Shown piece by piece: positions 17,480 to 27,279 of a stretch of DNA of 64,000 bases. The notes under the pieces were generated by a model. The model searched no databases and was not told the DNA's origin. It was given only the letters and a program-made list of their open reading frames with translations. Each line of letters starts with the position of its first letter. Positions within the stretch are counted from its first letter, which is position 1. The translations under genes were made by a program, and so were the position numbers. Origin of the DNA: Hydrogenovibrio kuenenii DSM 12350 (GTDB lineage: Bacteria; Pseudomonadota; Gammaproteobacteria; Thiomicrospirales; Thiomicrospiraceae); the NCBI RefSeq assembly GCF_000526715.1, contig NZ_JAGP01000001.1:1550001-1614000 (forward strand), read 5' to 3'.

Positions 17480-20215
17480 TTATTTATCCAACATAACCTT
17501 ATTCCATATACGCCTAACATTTTCCCTTTCGAAATGAAACTCGGTCACAGACACAATAGCTTTAACATTCTGTAAAGCCAAACGGTGATAAGTTTTTCTA
17601 TACTCTCTGTAAATATCTTCCAACAATTGAACATCGGCATCATCCAGGATTCCTGCTGCTTTGACCGCATCTAATAGCCTAATATTATCAGACCAAACAG
17701 AAAGTTCCTCATGCTGATTTGCAAACCCTAACACCAAGTACTGAACCATAAATTCGATGTCAACAATACCACCTTGCCCTTGTTTCAAATCAAACTCTGT
17801 TTCAGATGACTTATCAAGCGACTGCTGCATTTTTTGACGCATATCCACAACTTCAGCTTTCAGAGAATTAAGTTCCCTTGCCTCAGAAATAAACTCTCTT
17901 TTAAAAACTTCAAACGCATGTTTTGCTGCTTCGGAACCAACCACTGCTCGTGCTCGTACAAGTGCTTGATGCTCCCAAACCCAAGCTTTGGATTTTTCAT
18001 AGTTAACAAAGTTATCAAATGAGGCAACTAACAAACCACTTGCGCCATCAGGGCGTAAACGTGTATCAACTTCATAAAGCGTTCCTGTAGGCATAAGGGT
18101 TGTCATAACAGAAACAATTTTCTGCCCCATACGGATAAAGTAAACATTATTTTCGAGAGGTCGCTCGCCGTCAGACCGGGCAGACGACTCCAAACCATGG
18201 TATAAAAAAACAATATCCAGGTCAGATCCATAACCTAGTTCAATACCGCCAAGCTTCCCATAACCAAGAATCAAAAAAGGCATGCCCGAAGAAACATCAT
18301 ATCCACCAGGTAAGCCATTACGTTTTTGCATATGTCGCCAAGCATACTCGGTAACGACTTCCAGTACAGCTTCAGCTATCCAGGTTAGATAGTCACTCAC
18401 GTTCATCACAGGTACCTGCCCTGTCACATCAGCTGCCGCAACACGAAAAACTTTTTCATGTCGCCACTGACGAATTTGATTCATGAACATCTCTTCATCA
18501 TCTTGTGACTGCTCCAACAAGTGGTTTGCTTCTTTTTTGAGGTCAACCAATTCAAGTGGCTCATACAGTATTCGTGAGTCCAATAGTTGATCCAATAATG
18601 CAGGATAACGTGCCAGCATATCCGTCATCCACTCACTTAATGAGCAAAGCTTAAGCAAATCATCAATAACACTTAAGTTTTCTTTTAGAAGAACCAAATA
18701 AACGCTACGCTTCATCACGCTTTCAATAACTTTAAGCACTCTTTCTAACGTAACTTCTGGGTTATCAACCTGTTGAAGTCCATTCAATATTCTTGGCAGT
18801 ACTGCTTGAAACCTTTGCACAGATTCATTACTAGCATGAATATATGATCGCTCTTTCTTAAACTGCTCCAGCAAGCTCGATAACCCTTCACTCTCCTCCT
18901 GATTATTAGATGCCTCAAGAACCTGCTGTTTTGCATTAATCACACCTTCTTGCTGATCTTGTTCGGCAAACAGTAGATCGAATTCTTGCTGCACAAAATT
19001 CTGATGAATGCTTAATTCTGACAACAAACTTGCATAGTTTTCATAACCCATAGATTGAGCCAGGCACAATTGCTGCCCTTCATCTTGTGGCAGGTCATGA
19101 GTTTGCTGATCACTCCACTCCTGCAATCTGTTTTCGGTTTTTCTCAGAAATAAATAGGCAGTTTTCAATTGATCAGCAATTTCTTGCTCTAAAAATAATT
19201 CGCTCTCAAGACGGTTTAACATAAACAGCAACTCTCGACCTTGAAGGTCTAAGTTTTTGCCGCCATGCACTAATTGAAAAGCTTGCACAATAAACTCTAC
19301 TTCTCGAATACCGCCTCGTCCCAATTTAATATTCTGCTGCTTGTCCTTCTTTTGTACCTCGGCATTAATCATCGCTTTCAGTTCACGAAGTGACTCTATC
19401 GCTGTAAAGTCGACATATTTTCGAAAAACAAAAGGTCTCAAAATATCAAATAACTCCTCCCCTTTTGTTTGGTCGCCGGCAATCACACGAGCCTTCACTA
19501 GTGCATAACGCTCCCATGCGCGCCCATGAATTTCATAATAATTTTCTAACTCATTAAAACTGACCGCTAAAGGTCCAGAATCACCAAAAGGTCTTAAGCG
19601 CATATCAACGCGGTACACCATACCCAAGTCCGTATACTCGGTTAAAGATTTATTTAATGCCTGTCCTAGCCTAGTAAAAAATTGATCATTAGGCGTTTCT
19701 TTTCCTCTTTCATTTACAGCCATACCTTTTTCTGGGTAAGCAAAGATTAAATCAATATCTGAAGAAAAATTTAGCTCTCGACCACCCAGTTTACCCATGC
19801 CAATTACCAGCATCTTTTGAGGATCTCCAGAAAGCTGCCCCATAGGAGAACCATATTTCTGACAAGCATCTTCGTAATGCCAATCCAACGCCCCTGAAAC
19901 CAAACCATCTGCCAATGAAGATAAATCCTGCAAAGTTTCTTCTACAGAAGCCAAACCTGCTAAATCGCGTACAGCGATCCGTACCATTTCTTGCAGACGG
20001 CATTGTCTTAGCAATTGATTAAGATGACTTAAGTCCTCACATGCAACCAAGCCTCGGTGCAACTTTAACTTAAGTGAATCACCTTGATAAGCGTGTTCAA
20101 AATCCACTGCCTCTATCCATTCCGGAAAACGAGACAGCGTTCTCTCAACAAATGGACTCCATTCTTTCACTTGAGAAATCATTTCTTGTTTATTTTGAAC
20201 ATTCGGCCGTGTCAT
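17480..20215 (-). CDS. glnE: Bifunctional glutamine synthetase adenylyltransferase/adenylyl-removing enzyme
   Basis: Adds and removes AMP on glutamine synthetase under control of PII and glutamine. 911 residues, close to the family's usual 940-950. Two nucleotidyltransferase domains are seen: one near residues 130-260 with GMGKLGGRELNFSSDIDLIF, the other near residues 645-760 with GYGKLGGIELGYGSDLDIVF. The first is expected to be deadenylylating and the second adenylylating. A glnK-type PII gene lies about 1 kb away, transcribed in the opposite direction. Confidence 0.97.
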   Translation of the reverse strand: MTRPNVQNKQEMISQVKEWSPFVERTLSRFPEWIEAVDFEHAYQGDSLKLKLHRGLVACEDLSHLNQLLRQCRLQEMVRIAVRDLAGLASVEETLQDLSSLADGLVSGALDWHYEDACQKYGSPMGQLSGDPQKMLVIGMGKLGGRELNFSSDIDLIFAYPEKGMAVNERGKETPNDQFFTRLGQALNKSLTEYTDLGMVYRVDMRLRPFGDSGPLAVSFNELENYYEIHGRAWERYALVKARVIAGDQTKGEELFDILRPFVFRKYVDFTAIESLRELKAMINAEVQKKDKQQNIKLGRGGIREVEFIVQAFQLVHGGKNLDLQGRELLFMLNRLESELFLEQEIADQLKTAYLFLRKTENRLQEWSDQQTHDLPQDEGQQLCLAQSMGYENYASLLSELSIHQNFVQQEFDLLFAEQDQQEGVINAKQQVLEASNNQEESEGLSSLLEQFKKERSYIHASNESVQRFQAVLPRILNGLQQVDNPEVTLERVLKVIESVMKRSVYLVLLKENLSVIDDLLKLCSLSEWMTDMLARYPALLDQLLDSRILYEPLELVDLKKEANHLLEQSQDDEEMFMNQIRQWRHEKVFRVAAADVTGQVPVMNVSDYLTWIAEAVLEVVTEYAWRHMQKRNGLPGGYDVSSGMPFLILGYGKLGGIELGYGSDLDIVFLYHGLESSARSDGERPLENNVYFIRMGQKIVSVMTTLMPTGTLYEVDTRLRPDGASGLLVASFDNFVNYEKSKAWVWEHQALVRARAVVGSEAAKHAFEVFKREFISEARELNSLKAEVVDMRQKMQQSLDKSSETEFDLKQGQGGIVDIEFMVQYLVLGFANQHEELSVWSDNIRLLDAVKAAGILDDADVQLLEDIYREYRKTYHRLALQNVKAIVSVTEFHFERENVRRIWNKVMLDK

Positions 20216-20254
20216 TCACCCTCCTCGATACAGTAGCCTGGGATTAATACAGAG

Positions 20255-20272
20255 CCCAGCCTGGCAGATTTT
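20255..20272 (-). repeat. Dispersed 18-bp element, copy 4
   Basis: Exact AAAATCTGCCAGGCTGGG on the minus strand, in the 69-bp gap between the methyltransferase stop and the glnE start, in sense with both genes. Confidence 0.88.
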
Positions 20273-20284
20273 AGTATGTAATAT

Positions 20285-21052
20285 TTATTGAATATGATAA
20301 AGATATAGCTTGGTCTTTCGAGAATCACTCAACTCCCAAACTTCTGATGGCTCAACATCTGGCACAGCAAAACTATTGGAAATAAACACCGATCCAGAAA
20401 CCATTTCATTCGATACTTTTTGCCAAAGTTTTTCCATCGGTTCGGGCGACAAAAAGGCATAAACTACATCGTAATATTCCAACTTGGTATTCCATATATC
20501 CATTGCATAAATATGCCCTCCACGAAGCAACGTAAAAAATCGTGCAAGCAAATAAGGGATAGGAGCAGTTTCCACACCATCCGATCGCATTACATTAGGC
20601 AATTGAGACATGAAAACAACATTACCACCAAGACCGGCACCCAAATCCAAAAAACGAACCTTTCGACGTCTTTTTACCAATTTTTTTAGAGCTTCTCTTG
20701 TGGTGCTATTAGTCAAATAGAGTGGTACCCGTTCTTTTATAGCATTGAAAAATACCAACCAAAGCACAATAAAAATTCCCAAAGCCCACCAAGAGTTAAC
20801 CTTATAGGTCAACCCAAAATATAGCCCTACAGGTAATGCAATCTGAATTATTCGCCACCAGCAAGGTAACCCCATCCGACAGCTAATAAACGCTGCCAAG
20901 AAACCTTGAACCAATACCAAAAGCCATAATGGATATGGAGGCGCAATAAAAAAACTGGCCACAAGCACTAAAGCAGCCAATAAAACTAATGCGAAAGCCT
21001 GAGCTATCAAGGCAACCGCAATTTTAGGAAAACGACTAAAAAATGACTTCAT
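20285..21052 (-). CDS. Membrane-anchored class I SAM methyltransferase-like protein
   Basis: 255 residues. The N-terminal half has about four hydrophobic segments (residues about 10-32, 40-60, 67-85 and 88-105). The C-terminal half is a Rossmann-type methyltransferase core with motif I FLDLGAGLGGNVVF near residue 135, followed by DGVETAPIPYLLARF and DVVYAFLSPEPMEKLW. I do not recognise a named family. The substrate is probably membrane-associated, and similar cores occur in lipid or quinone methyltransferases, but that is inference. It lies upstream of glnE on the same strand and is divergent to glnK. Confidence 0.75.
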   Translation of the reverse strand: MKSFFSRFPKIAVALIAQAFALVLLAALVLVASFFIAPPYPLWLLVLVQGFLAAFISCRMGLPCWWRIIQIALPVGLYFGLTYKVNSWWALGIFIVLWLVFFNAIKERVPLYLTNSTTREALKKLVKRRRKVRFLDLGAGLGGNVVFMSQLPNVMRSDGVETAPIPYLLARFFTLLRGGHIYAMDIWNTKLEYYDVVYAFLSPEPMEKLWQKVSNEMVSGSVFISNSFAVPDVEPSEVWELSDSRKTKLYLYHIQ

Positions 21053-21059
21053 TCAACAT

Positions 21060-21086
21060 TGCACCATAAAAAACAAAACTGCACCA
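21060..21086 (+). promoter_or_regulatory. Paired NtrC-like half-sites
   Basis: TGCACCA occurs at 21060-21066 and again at 21080-21086, exactly 20 bp apart (about two helical turns). TGCACCA is the left half of the NtrC consensus, while the right halves are poor. They stand 80-100 bp upstream of a sigma-54 promoter, the usual enhancer distance. Confidence 0.6.
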
Positions 21087-21160
21087 AACATAACAAATAG
21101 CAACTTTTATTAATAGCAATTTTACACCTATGTCATTGTTATATATATAAATTCAATAGA

Positions 21161-21176
21161 TGGCACGCCAAAAGCT
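21161..21176 (+). promoter_or_regulatory. Sigma-54 promoter of glnK-amtB
   Basis: TGGCAC-N5-AAGCT: the -24 GG and -12 GC dinucleotides have the correct 10-bp spacing, and the -24 element is perfect. Predicted start near 21187, leaving a leader of about 40 nt before glnK. With the upstream NtrC-like half-sites this predicts induction under nitrogen limitation. Confidence 0.75.
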
Positions 21177-21180
21177 TTAA

Positions 21181-21567
<387 letters not shown>

Positions 21568-21680
21568 ATAGTTCTTTTATTCATTAAGAAATGAAATCAC
21601 AAAGGATACTCATTCAAATATTGATTTCAATTTAATCTTGATAACAAACTATTTGAAACTTAGTCATAAGGAAATTAGGT

Positions 21681-22928
21681 ATGGAACAATTACTTCAAAC
21701 AAATTATGCATTGGATACCTTCTACTTTTTGGTAACTGGTGCATTGGTAATGTGGATGGCAGCAGGTTTTGCCATGCTCGAAGCCGGTCTTGTTCGTTCA
21801 AAGAACACGACTGAAATTCTAGCGAAGAACGTTGGTCTTTTCGCTATCGCATGTATCATGTACATGCTGGTTGGTTACAACATCATGTATCCAAGTGATG
21901 CTGTTAACAGCTTTATCCCTGGTATCAGCTTCTTGTTGAGCCCAGATCACACTGTTGCTGATGTATTGAAAGGTGGTGACGGGGCGCCTTACTACTCTGG
22001 TATGTCAGATTTCTTCTTCCAAGTTGTGTTTGTTGCAACTGCAATGTCTGTTGTGTCTGGTGCAGTAGCTGAACGTATGAAGCTTATGTCTTTCTTCGTA
22101 TTTGCTATCGTATTCACAGCAGTTATCTACCCAATGGAAGGCTACTGGAAATGGGGTGGTGGATTCTTAGATGGTCTAGGTTTCCTTGACTTCGCTGGTT
22201 CTGGTATCGTTCACATGGCTGGTGCTGCTGCAGCTCTAGCAGGTGTACTACTACTAGGTGCACGTAAAGGTAAATATACTGCTGACGGTGAATCAAAAGC
22301 GATTCCTGGTGCAAACCTACCTCTAGCAACTCTAGGTACATTTATCCTATGGTTAGGTTGGTTCGGCTTTAACGGTGGTTCTGAGCTTAAAGTATCTAAC
22401 GTTGATGAAGCTAACGCTGTAGCAATGGTTTTCGTTAACACACTAATGGCTGCGGCTGGTGGTGTTATCGGTTCACTTATCGCTTCTAAATTGAAGTTCG
22501 GTAAAGCTGACTTAACGATGATGTTGAACGGTGCCCTAGCTGGTCTGGTTGCAATTACTGCAGAACCTCTAACACCAACAGCACTAGAGTCTACTTTAAT
22601 CGGTCTTGTAGGTGGTATCATCGTAGTATTCGCAATCATCATTATGGATACTAAGTTCAAAATTGATGATCCTGTAGGTGCGATCTCTGTTCACGGTATC
22701 GTAGGTATCTTCGGTCTAATCGCTGTTACCTTCACTAACCCTGATGCAACTATCGTAGCTCAGCTAACTGGTATTGCCGTAATCTTCGCTTGGGTATTCA
22801 TTTCAAGCTTGATTGTATGGTCAATCATCAAAGCAGTTATGGGGATTCGAGTCTCTGAAGAAGAAGAGTTCGAAGGTGTTGACCAATCCGAATGTGGAAT
22901 GGAAGCTTACCCAGAGTTCACTAAGTAA
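21681..22928 (+). CDS. amtB: Ammonium transporter
   Basis: Amt/MEP/Rh-family trimeric ammonium channel of the inner membrane. 415 residues with about 11 membrane segments. Seen: AGFAMLEAGLVRSKNT near residue 30, the first pore histidine in GSGIVHMAGAAAAL, the second in ISVHGIVGIFGL, and WFGFNGGS. There is no long cleavable leader. The charged tail SEEEEFEGVDQSECGME is at the cytosolic end where GlnK would bind. A strong terminator follows. Confidence 0.96.
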   Translation: MEQLLQTNYALDTFYFLVTGALVMWMAAGFAMLEAGLVRSKNTTEILAKNVGLFAIACIMYMLVGYNIMYPSDAVNSFIPGISFLLSPDHTVADVLKGGDGAPYYSGMSDFFFQVVFVATAMSVVSGAVAERMKLMSFFVFAIVFTAVIYPMEGYWKWGGGFLDGLGFLDFAGSGIVHMAGAAAALAGVLLLGARKGKYTADGESKAIPGANLPLATLGTFILWLGWFGFNGGSELKVSNVDEANAVAMVFVNTLMAAAGGVIGSLIASKLKFGKADLTMMLNGALAGLVAITAEPLTPTALESTLIGLVGGIIVVFAIIIMDTKFKIDDPVGAISVHGIVGIFGLIAVTFTNPDATIVAQLTGIAVIFAWVFISSLIVWSIIKAVMGIRVSEEEEFEGVDQSECGMEAYPEFTK

Positions 22929-22948
22929 TCTTAGTCAACGACTCAAAC

Positions 22949-22977
22949 AAAAAACCCCGCTTAAGCGGGGTTTTTTT
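22949..22977 (+). terminator. amtB terminator
   Basis: Perfect stem AAAACCCCGCTT / AAGCGGGGTTTT followed by a run of T. It closes the glnK-amtB operon and may also serve the convergent gene ending at 22998. Confidence 0.93.
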
Positions 22978-22997
22978 ATACCTCTTAAAAAGAGTAT

Positions 22998-23426
22998 CTA
23001 TAAGGTACGAATTCTATAAAGCCAAGACCGTAAAACATCCTTAAATGTTTTAGGCACTTCAATAATTTGGCTAAAAACCAAAACCACAGACGTTGTATCA
23101 GGGTTATAAAGCGGATGATCTTGCCAGTGCATCAATTCACCAATCTCAATCCCACTGTCAAACGCAATCAACTCCCAAGGTAAAACCCGGTCATATTCTA
23201 AAGGCGTAGGTCCATCACCAGAAAATAACAATTTTATCTTCTCTTCAATCAGGACTACACGAGTCTTACCATTTTCCATCCAGATACGAACCGTTTCACC
23301 TTTTGACAATAAAGTACCATAAGGTAAAAACAAATATTTCGCCTGTAGATTAGAAACAGGGACATCCACTAAAGGAGGGCCTTCGGGAAAGTTAAAATTA
23401 CAGTAACCTGATGAACAACAAGACAT
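22998..23426 (-). CDS. Hypothetical protein with Cys-rich N-terminus
   Basis: 142 residues from the ATG at 23424-23426, chosen because it gives the compact start MSCCSSGYCNFNF; an in-frame ATG seven codons upstream overlaps promoter sequence. Three cysteines lie within the first nine residues. The rest looks like a soluble beta-rich domain (YLFLPYGTLLSKGETVRIWM, KTRVVLIEEKI) with no signal peptide or membrane segment. I do not recognise the family. It is divergent to the flagellin-like gene (75-bp gap) and could share its promoter region. Confidence 0.7.
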   Translation of the reverse strand: MSCCSSGYCNFNFPEGPPLVDVPVSNLQAKYLFLPYGTLLSKGETVRIWMENGKTRVVLIEEKIKLLFSGDGPTPLEYDRVLPWELIAFDSGIEIGELMHWQDHPLYNPDTTSVVLVFSQIIEVPKTFKDVLRSWLYRIRTL

Positions 23427-23440
23427 TTTTATGGATTTAT

Positions 23441-23468
23441 TTAACAAAATTTAAAAAAAGCGTATAAT
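23441..23468 (+). promoter_or_regulatory. Promoter of the flagellin-like gene
   Basis: TTAACA, 16 bp, TATAAT: a near-consensus housekeeping promoter about 35 bp before the ATG. It does not resemble the flagellar sigma-28 pattern. A small TTACC/GGTAA hairpin (23473-23488) lies just before the AGGAG ribosome site at 23491-23495. Confidence 0.6.
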
Positions 23469-23501
23469 GAATTTACCTAAAAAGGTAATAAGGAGTTTAG
23501 C

Positions 23502-24281
23502 ATGTCTATTGAATCTATATCCAATTACAATGCAACTACCTACGCAAGCCTTCAACAAAGCTTAACGTCTGGTAGCCGTATCAATCAAACAGCAAATGAT
23601 GCTGCAGGGCAAGCAATTGTCACAGCGTTGACAACGCAAATTAACCAACAAGACGTTGCCACTCGTAACGCTAATGATGGCATCTCGGCACTACAGATTG
23701 CAGACGGCACTGGAGAAAGTATTTCCAATCAATTGCAACGTTTAGGTCAACTTGCGGTGCAAGCTCAGAACGGAACTTATAGCTCCGCTCAACGTGATGC
23801 AATGAACCAAGAGTTTCAACAAGGTTTAGCGTCGATTAACCAATTCGTTGGTCAAGCAAACTTTAATGGCACAAACCTTTTGGATGGTTCACAAAGCTCA
23901 TTAAGTATTGGCTTAGGAGACTCTACTAGTACCTTAAACCTTCCTGACTTGACAACGAGTGGGCAAGGCTTAAACGGGTTAGATATTTCTTCAGCTGCTA
24001 ATGCGAATAGTGCTTACTCTACGATCACTACAGCTCTTGAAAATCTTTCTACAAGCCGCAGTCAACTGGGCGCTCAGCAAAATGGACTATCAAGCGCAAT
24101 TGATAACCTAGCGACTCAGAATATAAACTCACTAAAAAGCCGAAGTCAAATCAATGACACAGACTATGCTAAAGCTTTAACAGAACTTAGTCGCCAGCAA
24201 GTTTTACAACAAAGTAGTATTTCAATGCAAGCGCAGAGCAACCATAACAGCTCAAATGTTCTACAACTATTACAATCTTAA
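23502..24281 (+). CDS. Short flagellin-like protein
   Basis: 259 residues. The N-terminal flagellin region (SLTSGSRINQTANDAAGQAI, then ISALQIADGTGESISNQLQRLGQLAVQAQNGT) and the C-terminal region (INDTDYAKALTELSRQQVLQQ...NVLQLLQS) are both present, so D0/D1 are complete. The central domain is reduced to about 60 Ser/Gly/Asn-rich residues. No other flagellar gene is near. A housekeeping-type promoter and a good ribosome site precede it. It may be a minor filament subunit or a secreted flagellin-like protein. No cysteine and no signal peptide, as expected for export by the flagellar type III route. Confidence 0.85.
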   Translation: MSIESISNYNATTYASLQQSLTSGSRINQTANDAAGQAIVTALTTQINQQDVATRNANDGISALQIADGTGESISNQLQRLGQLAVQAQNGTYSSAQRDAMNQEFQQGLASINQFVGQANFNGTNLLDGSQSSLSIGLGDSTSTLNLPDLTTSGQGLNGLDISSAANANSAYSTITTALENLSTSRSQLGAQQNGLSSAIDNLATQNINSLKSRSQINDTDYAKALTELSRQQVLQQSSISMQAQSNHNSSNVLQLLQS

Positions 24282-24296
24282 TTGATAGTTACCTCC

Positions 24297-24326
24297 AGCC
24301 CTTACATTCAAAAAAATGTAAGGGCT
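24297..24326 (+). other. Strong 12-bp hairpin after flagellin-like gene
   Basis: AGCCCTTACATT / AATGTAAGGGCT, perfect arms with a 6-nt A-rich loop, 16 bp after the stop codon. It has no T-run on either strand, so it may be a 3'-end stabilising hairpin rather than a classical terminator. Confidence 0.6.
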
Positions 24327-24449
24327 TATAAATCAATAGATTATTCTTTTTTATTTCTCTGTTCATTTACTTTAATACGCTCTTGGGTAAATTTAATTCT
24401 CGAAATCACACACGCAAACCTTTGAAGCCTAAACTTTCATAAGTGTAAA

Positions 24450-24458
24450 TGCTATAAT
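24450..24458 (+). promoter_or_regulatory. Extended -10 promoter of valS
   Basis: TG-C-TATAAT, a perfect -10 with the TGn extension, about 45 bp before the valS ATG. No convincing -35 at 17 bp, which such promoters can do without. Confidence 0.5.
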
Positions 24459-24504
24459 TCGACCTATTTTTTAGAAACACTACAGCGTTTAATTAAAGGC
24501 AACA

Positions 24505-27279
24505 ATGGAAAAGCATTTCGACCCCGCATCAATTGAAAAAAAATGGTACTCTCACTGGGAAGATCAAGGGTTCTTTAAACCTCAAAGTAGCACAACTGGT
24601 GACAACTATAGCATCATGATCCCCCCACCGAACGTCACCGGTAGCTTGCACATGGGACATGCTTTCCAAGACACCATCATGGACACCCTTATTCGATACC
24701 ATAGAATGAAAGGTGACTCTACTTTATGGCAGCCTGGTACAGATCATGCGGGGATTGCCACACAAATGGTTGTTGAACGTCAATTAGCAGCTAAAGGCTT
24801 GAGTCGTCACGATGTTGGTCGCGATAATTTCATTGAAAAAATCTGGGAATGGAAAGGCGAATCGGGTGGCACGATCACCAAGCAACTTAGACGCCTAGGT
24901 GCTTCGCCTGACTGGAGCCGTGAACGCTTCACTATGGATGATGGCTTATCAGACGCTGTAAAAGAAGTTTTTGTTCGTCTTTATGAAGAAGGACTTATTT
25001 ATCGTGGTAAGCGCCTAGTTAACTGGGATCCTGTTCTTCACACTGCTGTTTCTGACTTAGAAGTTATCTCCGAAGAAGAACAAGGCAACCTTTGGCACAT
25101 GCGTTACCCGTTAACGGACGGCTCAGGTCACTTGGTCGTTGCCACCACCCGCCCTGAAACGCTATTTGGTGACCAGGCAGTTGCCGTTCATCCTGATGAC
25201 GAACGTTATCAGAAGCTGATAGGCAAGACAATCACCCTTCCATTAGTTGGTCGTGAAATCCCAATCATCTCAGATGATTATGTGGATATGGAATTCGGTA
25301 CGGGATGTGTAAAAATCACACCTGCCCACGACTTCAACGACTATGAAATGGGCAAACGTCACAACTTACCAATATTGAACGTCATGACCATTGACGCCAC
25401 CATGAACGAAGAAGTTCCAGAAAAATATCAGGGACTTGATCGCTATGAAGCACGTCGTCAAGCTATTACCGACCTTGAAGCTCAAGATTTAATAGAAGAC
25501 ATTAAGCCTCATAAGTTAATGGTTCCAAGAGGCGATCGCTCCCATGCTGTTATCGAACCATACCTGACTGACCAATGGTATGTTGCAGTAGAAAGTTTGG
25601 CCAAACCTGCAATTGACGCAGTTAAAAACGGTGATATTGAATTCGTCCCAAAAAATTGGGAAAACACTTATTTTGAATGGATGAATAATATTCAAGACTG
25701 GTGTATCTCACGTCAAATCTGGTGGGGACACCGTATTCCAGCTTGGTATGACGAAGATGGTAAGGTTTATGTCGGTCGCACAGAAGAAGAAGTTCGCAGC
25801 CAATACAAGCTTGAAGCCTCTGTAGCACTATCTCAAGACGAAGATGTCTTAGATACCTGGTTCAGCTCCGCGCTTTGGACTTTTTCCACATTAGGCTGGC
25901 CAGAACAAACACCAGAACTGGAAAAATTCCACCCAACTTCTGTATTGGTTACAGGGTTTGACATCATCTTCTTCTGGGTTGCCAGAATGATTATGATGTC
26001 CTTGAAATTCACAGACCAAGTACCGTTCAAGCAAGTTTATGTACACGGCTTGGTACGTGATGGTGAAGGACAAAAAATGTCTAAATCCAAAGGTAACGTG
26101 CTAGATCCGATTGACTTGATTGATGGTATCAATTTAGAAAGCCTAGTGCAAAAACGTACTTATGGCATGATGCAACCGGAAAAAGCTGCCAAAATAGAAA
26201 AATCTACTCGCAAGCAGTTTGCAGATGGCATTGATGCTTACGGAACAGATGCCCTGCGCTTTACCTTTGCTTCATTAGCTTCAACAGGTCGAGACATTCG
26301 CTTTGACCTTAACCGTTGTGAAGGTTACCGCAACTTCTGCAATAAGCTTTGGAATGCAGCACGTTATGTCCTAATGAACACTGAAGGTTTTGACACAGGT
26401 GTTGATAAAAACGCACCTTATGAGCTGTCATTAGCAGATAAGTGGATTGTCTCTCGCTTACAAGAAGTTGAAGCAGAAGTTGCTAAGCATATCGAATCCT
26501 ATCGTTTTGACTTAGCCTCAACAGCACTTTATGAATTTACTTGGAACGAATATTGTGACTGGTACTTAGAGTTATCAAAACCTATTCTAAACAGCGATAA
26601 CAGCACTGATGAAGCTAAGAGAGGAACACGTCGTACTTTGGTTCGTGTCTTAGAAACGCTGCTTCGTATGCTACATCCAATTATTCCATTTATTACCGAA
26701 GAGATTTGGCAAACAGTTGCTCCTCTTGCCGCTAAAGATGGCCAAACAATTATGCTTCAACCCTATCCTTCGAGTGATAGCAGCAAGATTGATTCAAAAG
26801 CCATTGCTGAACTGGAATGGGTAAAACACTTCATTATGGGTGTTCGTCGCATACGCTCAGAAATGAACATAGCACCGAGTAAACAACTACCCGTTATACT
26901 GGATAAATTAAGCTCAAATGATGAAATTTGGTTAGAAAACAACCGTCTTTACCTTTCAACACTTGCGAAATTAGAATCAATCACGGTATTATCTGATAAT
27001 GAAGAAGCACCAGAATCAGCTGTTGCATTGGTTGGGGAAATGAACATTCTCATCCCGATGGCTGGTTTGATTGACAAAAAAGAAGAGCTGGAGCGCCTTG
27101 CCAAAGAAATGGGTCGTTTAGAAAATGACATTCAACGTATTGATGGAAAACTTTCCAATGAAAGTTTTGTCGCCAAAGCACCAGAATCGGTTGTTGCCAA
27201 GGAAAGGCAGAAACTTGAGGAACATAAAATCGCACTCAAAAACCTGAAGGATCAACATGAAAAAATCAGTCAAATCTAA
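24505..27279 (+). CDS. valS: Valyl-tRNA synthetase
   Basis: Class I aminoacyl-tRNA synthetase charging tRNA-Val, with editing of threonine. 924 residues. Seen: the HIGH-type motif in [15 protein letters not shown] near residue 43, the editing domain ([17 protein letters not shown]), [17 protein letters not shown], the KMSKS motif in [14 protein letters not shown] near residue 530, an anticodon-binding domain and a C-terminal coiled-coil arm (residues about 860-920). Its 3' end overlaps the next gene by 23 nt, so the two are co-transcribed. Confidence 0.98.
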   Translation: MEKHFDPASIEKKWYSHWEDQGFFKPQSSTTGDNYSIMIPPPNVTGSLHMGHAFQDTIMDTLIRYHRMKGDSTLWQPGTDHAGIATQMVVERQLAAKGLSRHDVGRDNFIEKIWEWKGESGGTITKQLRRLGASPDWSRERFTMDDGLSDAVKEVFVRLYEEGLIYRGKRLVNWDPVLHTAVSDLEVISEEEQGNLWHMRYPLTDGSGHLVVATTRPETLFGDQAVAVHPDDERYQKLIGKTITLPLVGREIPIISDDYVDMEFGTGCVKITPAHDFNDYEMGKRHNLPILNVMTIDATMNEEVPEKYQGLDRYEARRQAITDLEAQDLIEDIKPHKLMVPRGDRSHAVIEPYLTDQWYVAVESLAKPAIDAVKNGDIEFVPKNWENTYFEWMNNIQDWCISRQIWWGHRIPAWYDEDGKVYVGRTEEEVRSQYKLEASVALSQDEDVLDTWFSSALWTFSTLGWPEQTPELEKFHPTSVLVTGFDIIFFWVARMIMMSLKFTDQVPFKQVYVHGLVRDGEGQKMSKSKGNVLDPIDLIDGINLESLVQKRTYGMMQPEKAAKIEKSTRKQFADGIDAYGTDALRFTFASLASTGRDIRFDLNRCEGYRNFCNKLWNAARYVLMNTEGFDTGVDKNAPYELSLADKWIVSRLQEVEAEVAKHIESYRFDLASTALYEFTWNEYCDWYLELSKPILNSDNSTDEAKRGTRRTLVRVLETLLRMLHPIIPFITEEIWQTVAPLAAKDGQTIMLQPYPSSDSSKIDSKAIAELEWVKHFIMGVRRIRSEMNIAPSKQLPVILDKLSSNDEIWLENNRLYLSTLAKLESITVLSDNEEAPESAVALVGEMNILIPMAGLIDKKEELERLAKEMGRLENDIQRIDGKLSNESFVAKAPESVVAKERQKLEEHKIALKNLKDQHEKISQI

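Noticed and set aside
22211-22660. 149-residue minus-strand ORF inside amtB
   Set aside because: Pure shadow of the amtB coding frame, rich in Pro/Ala/Ser from the complement of membrane-helix codons.
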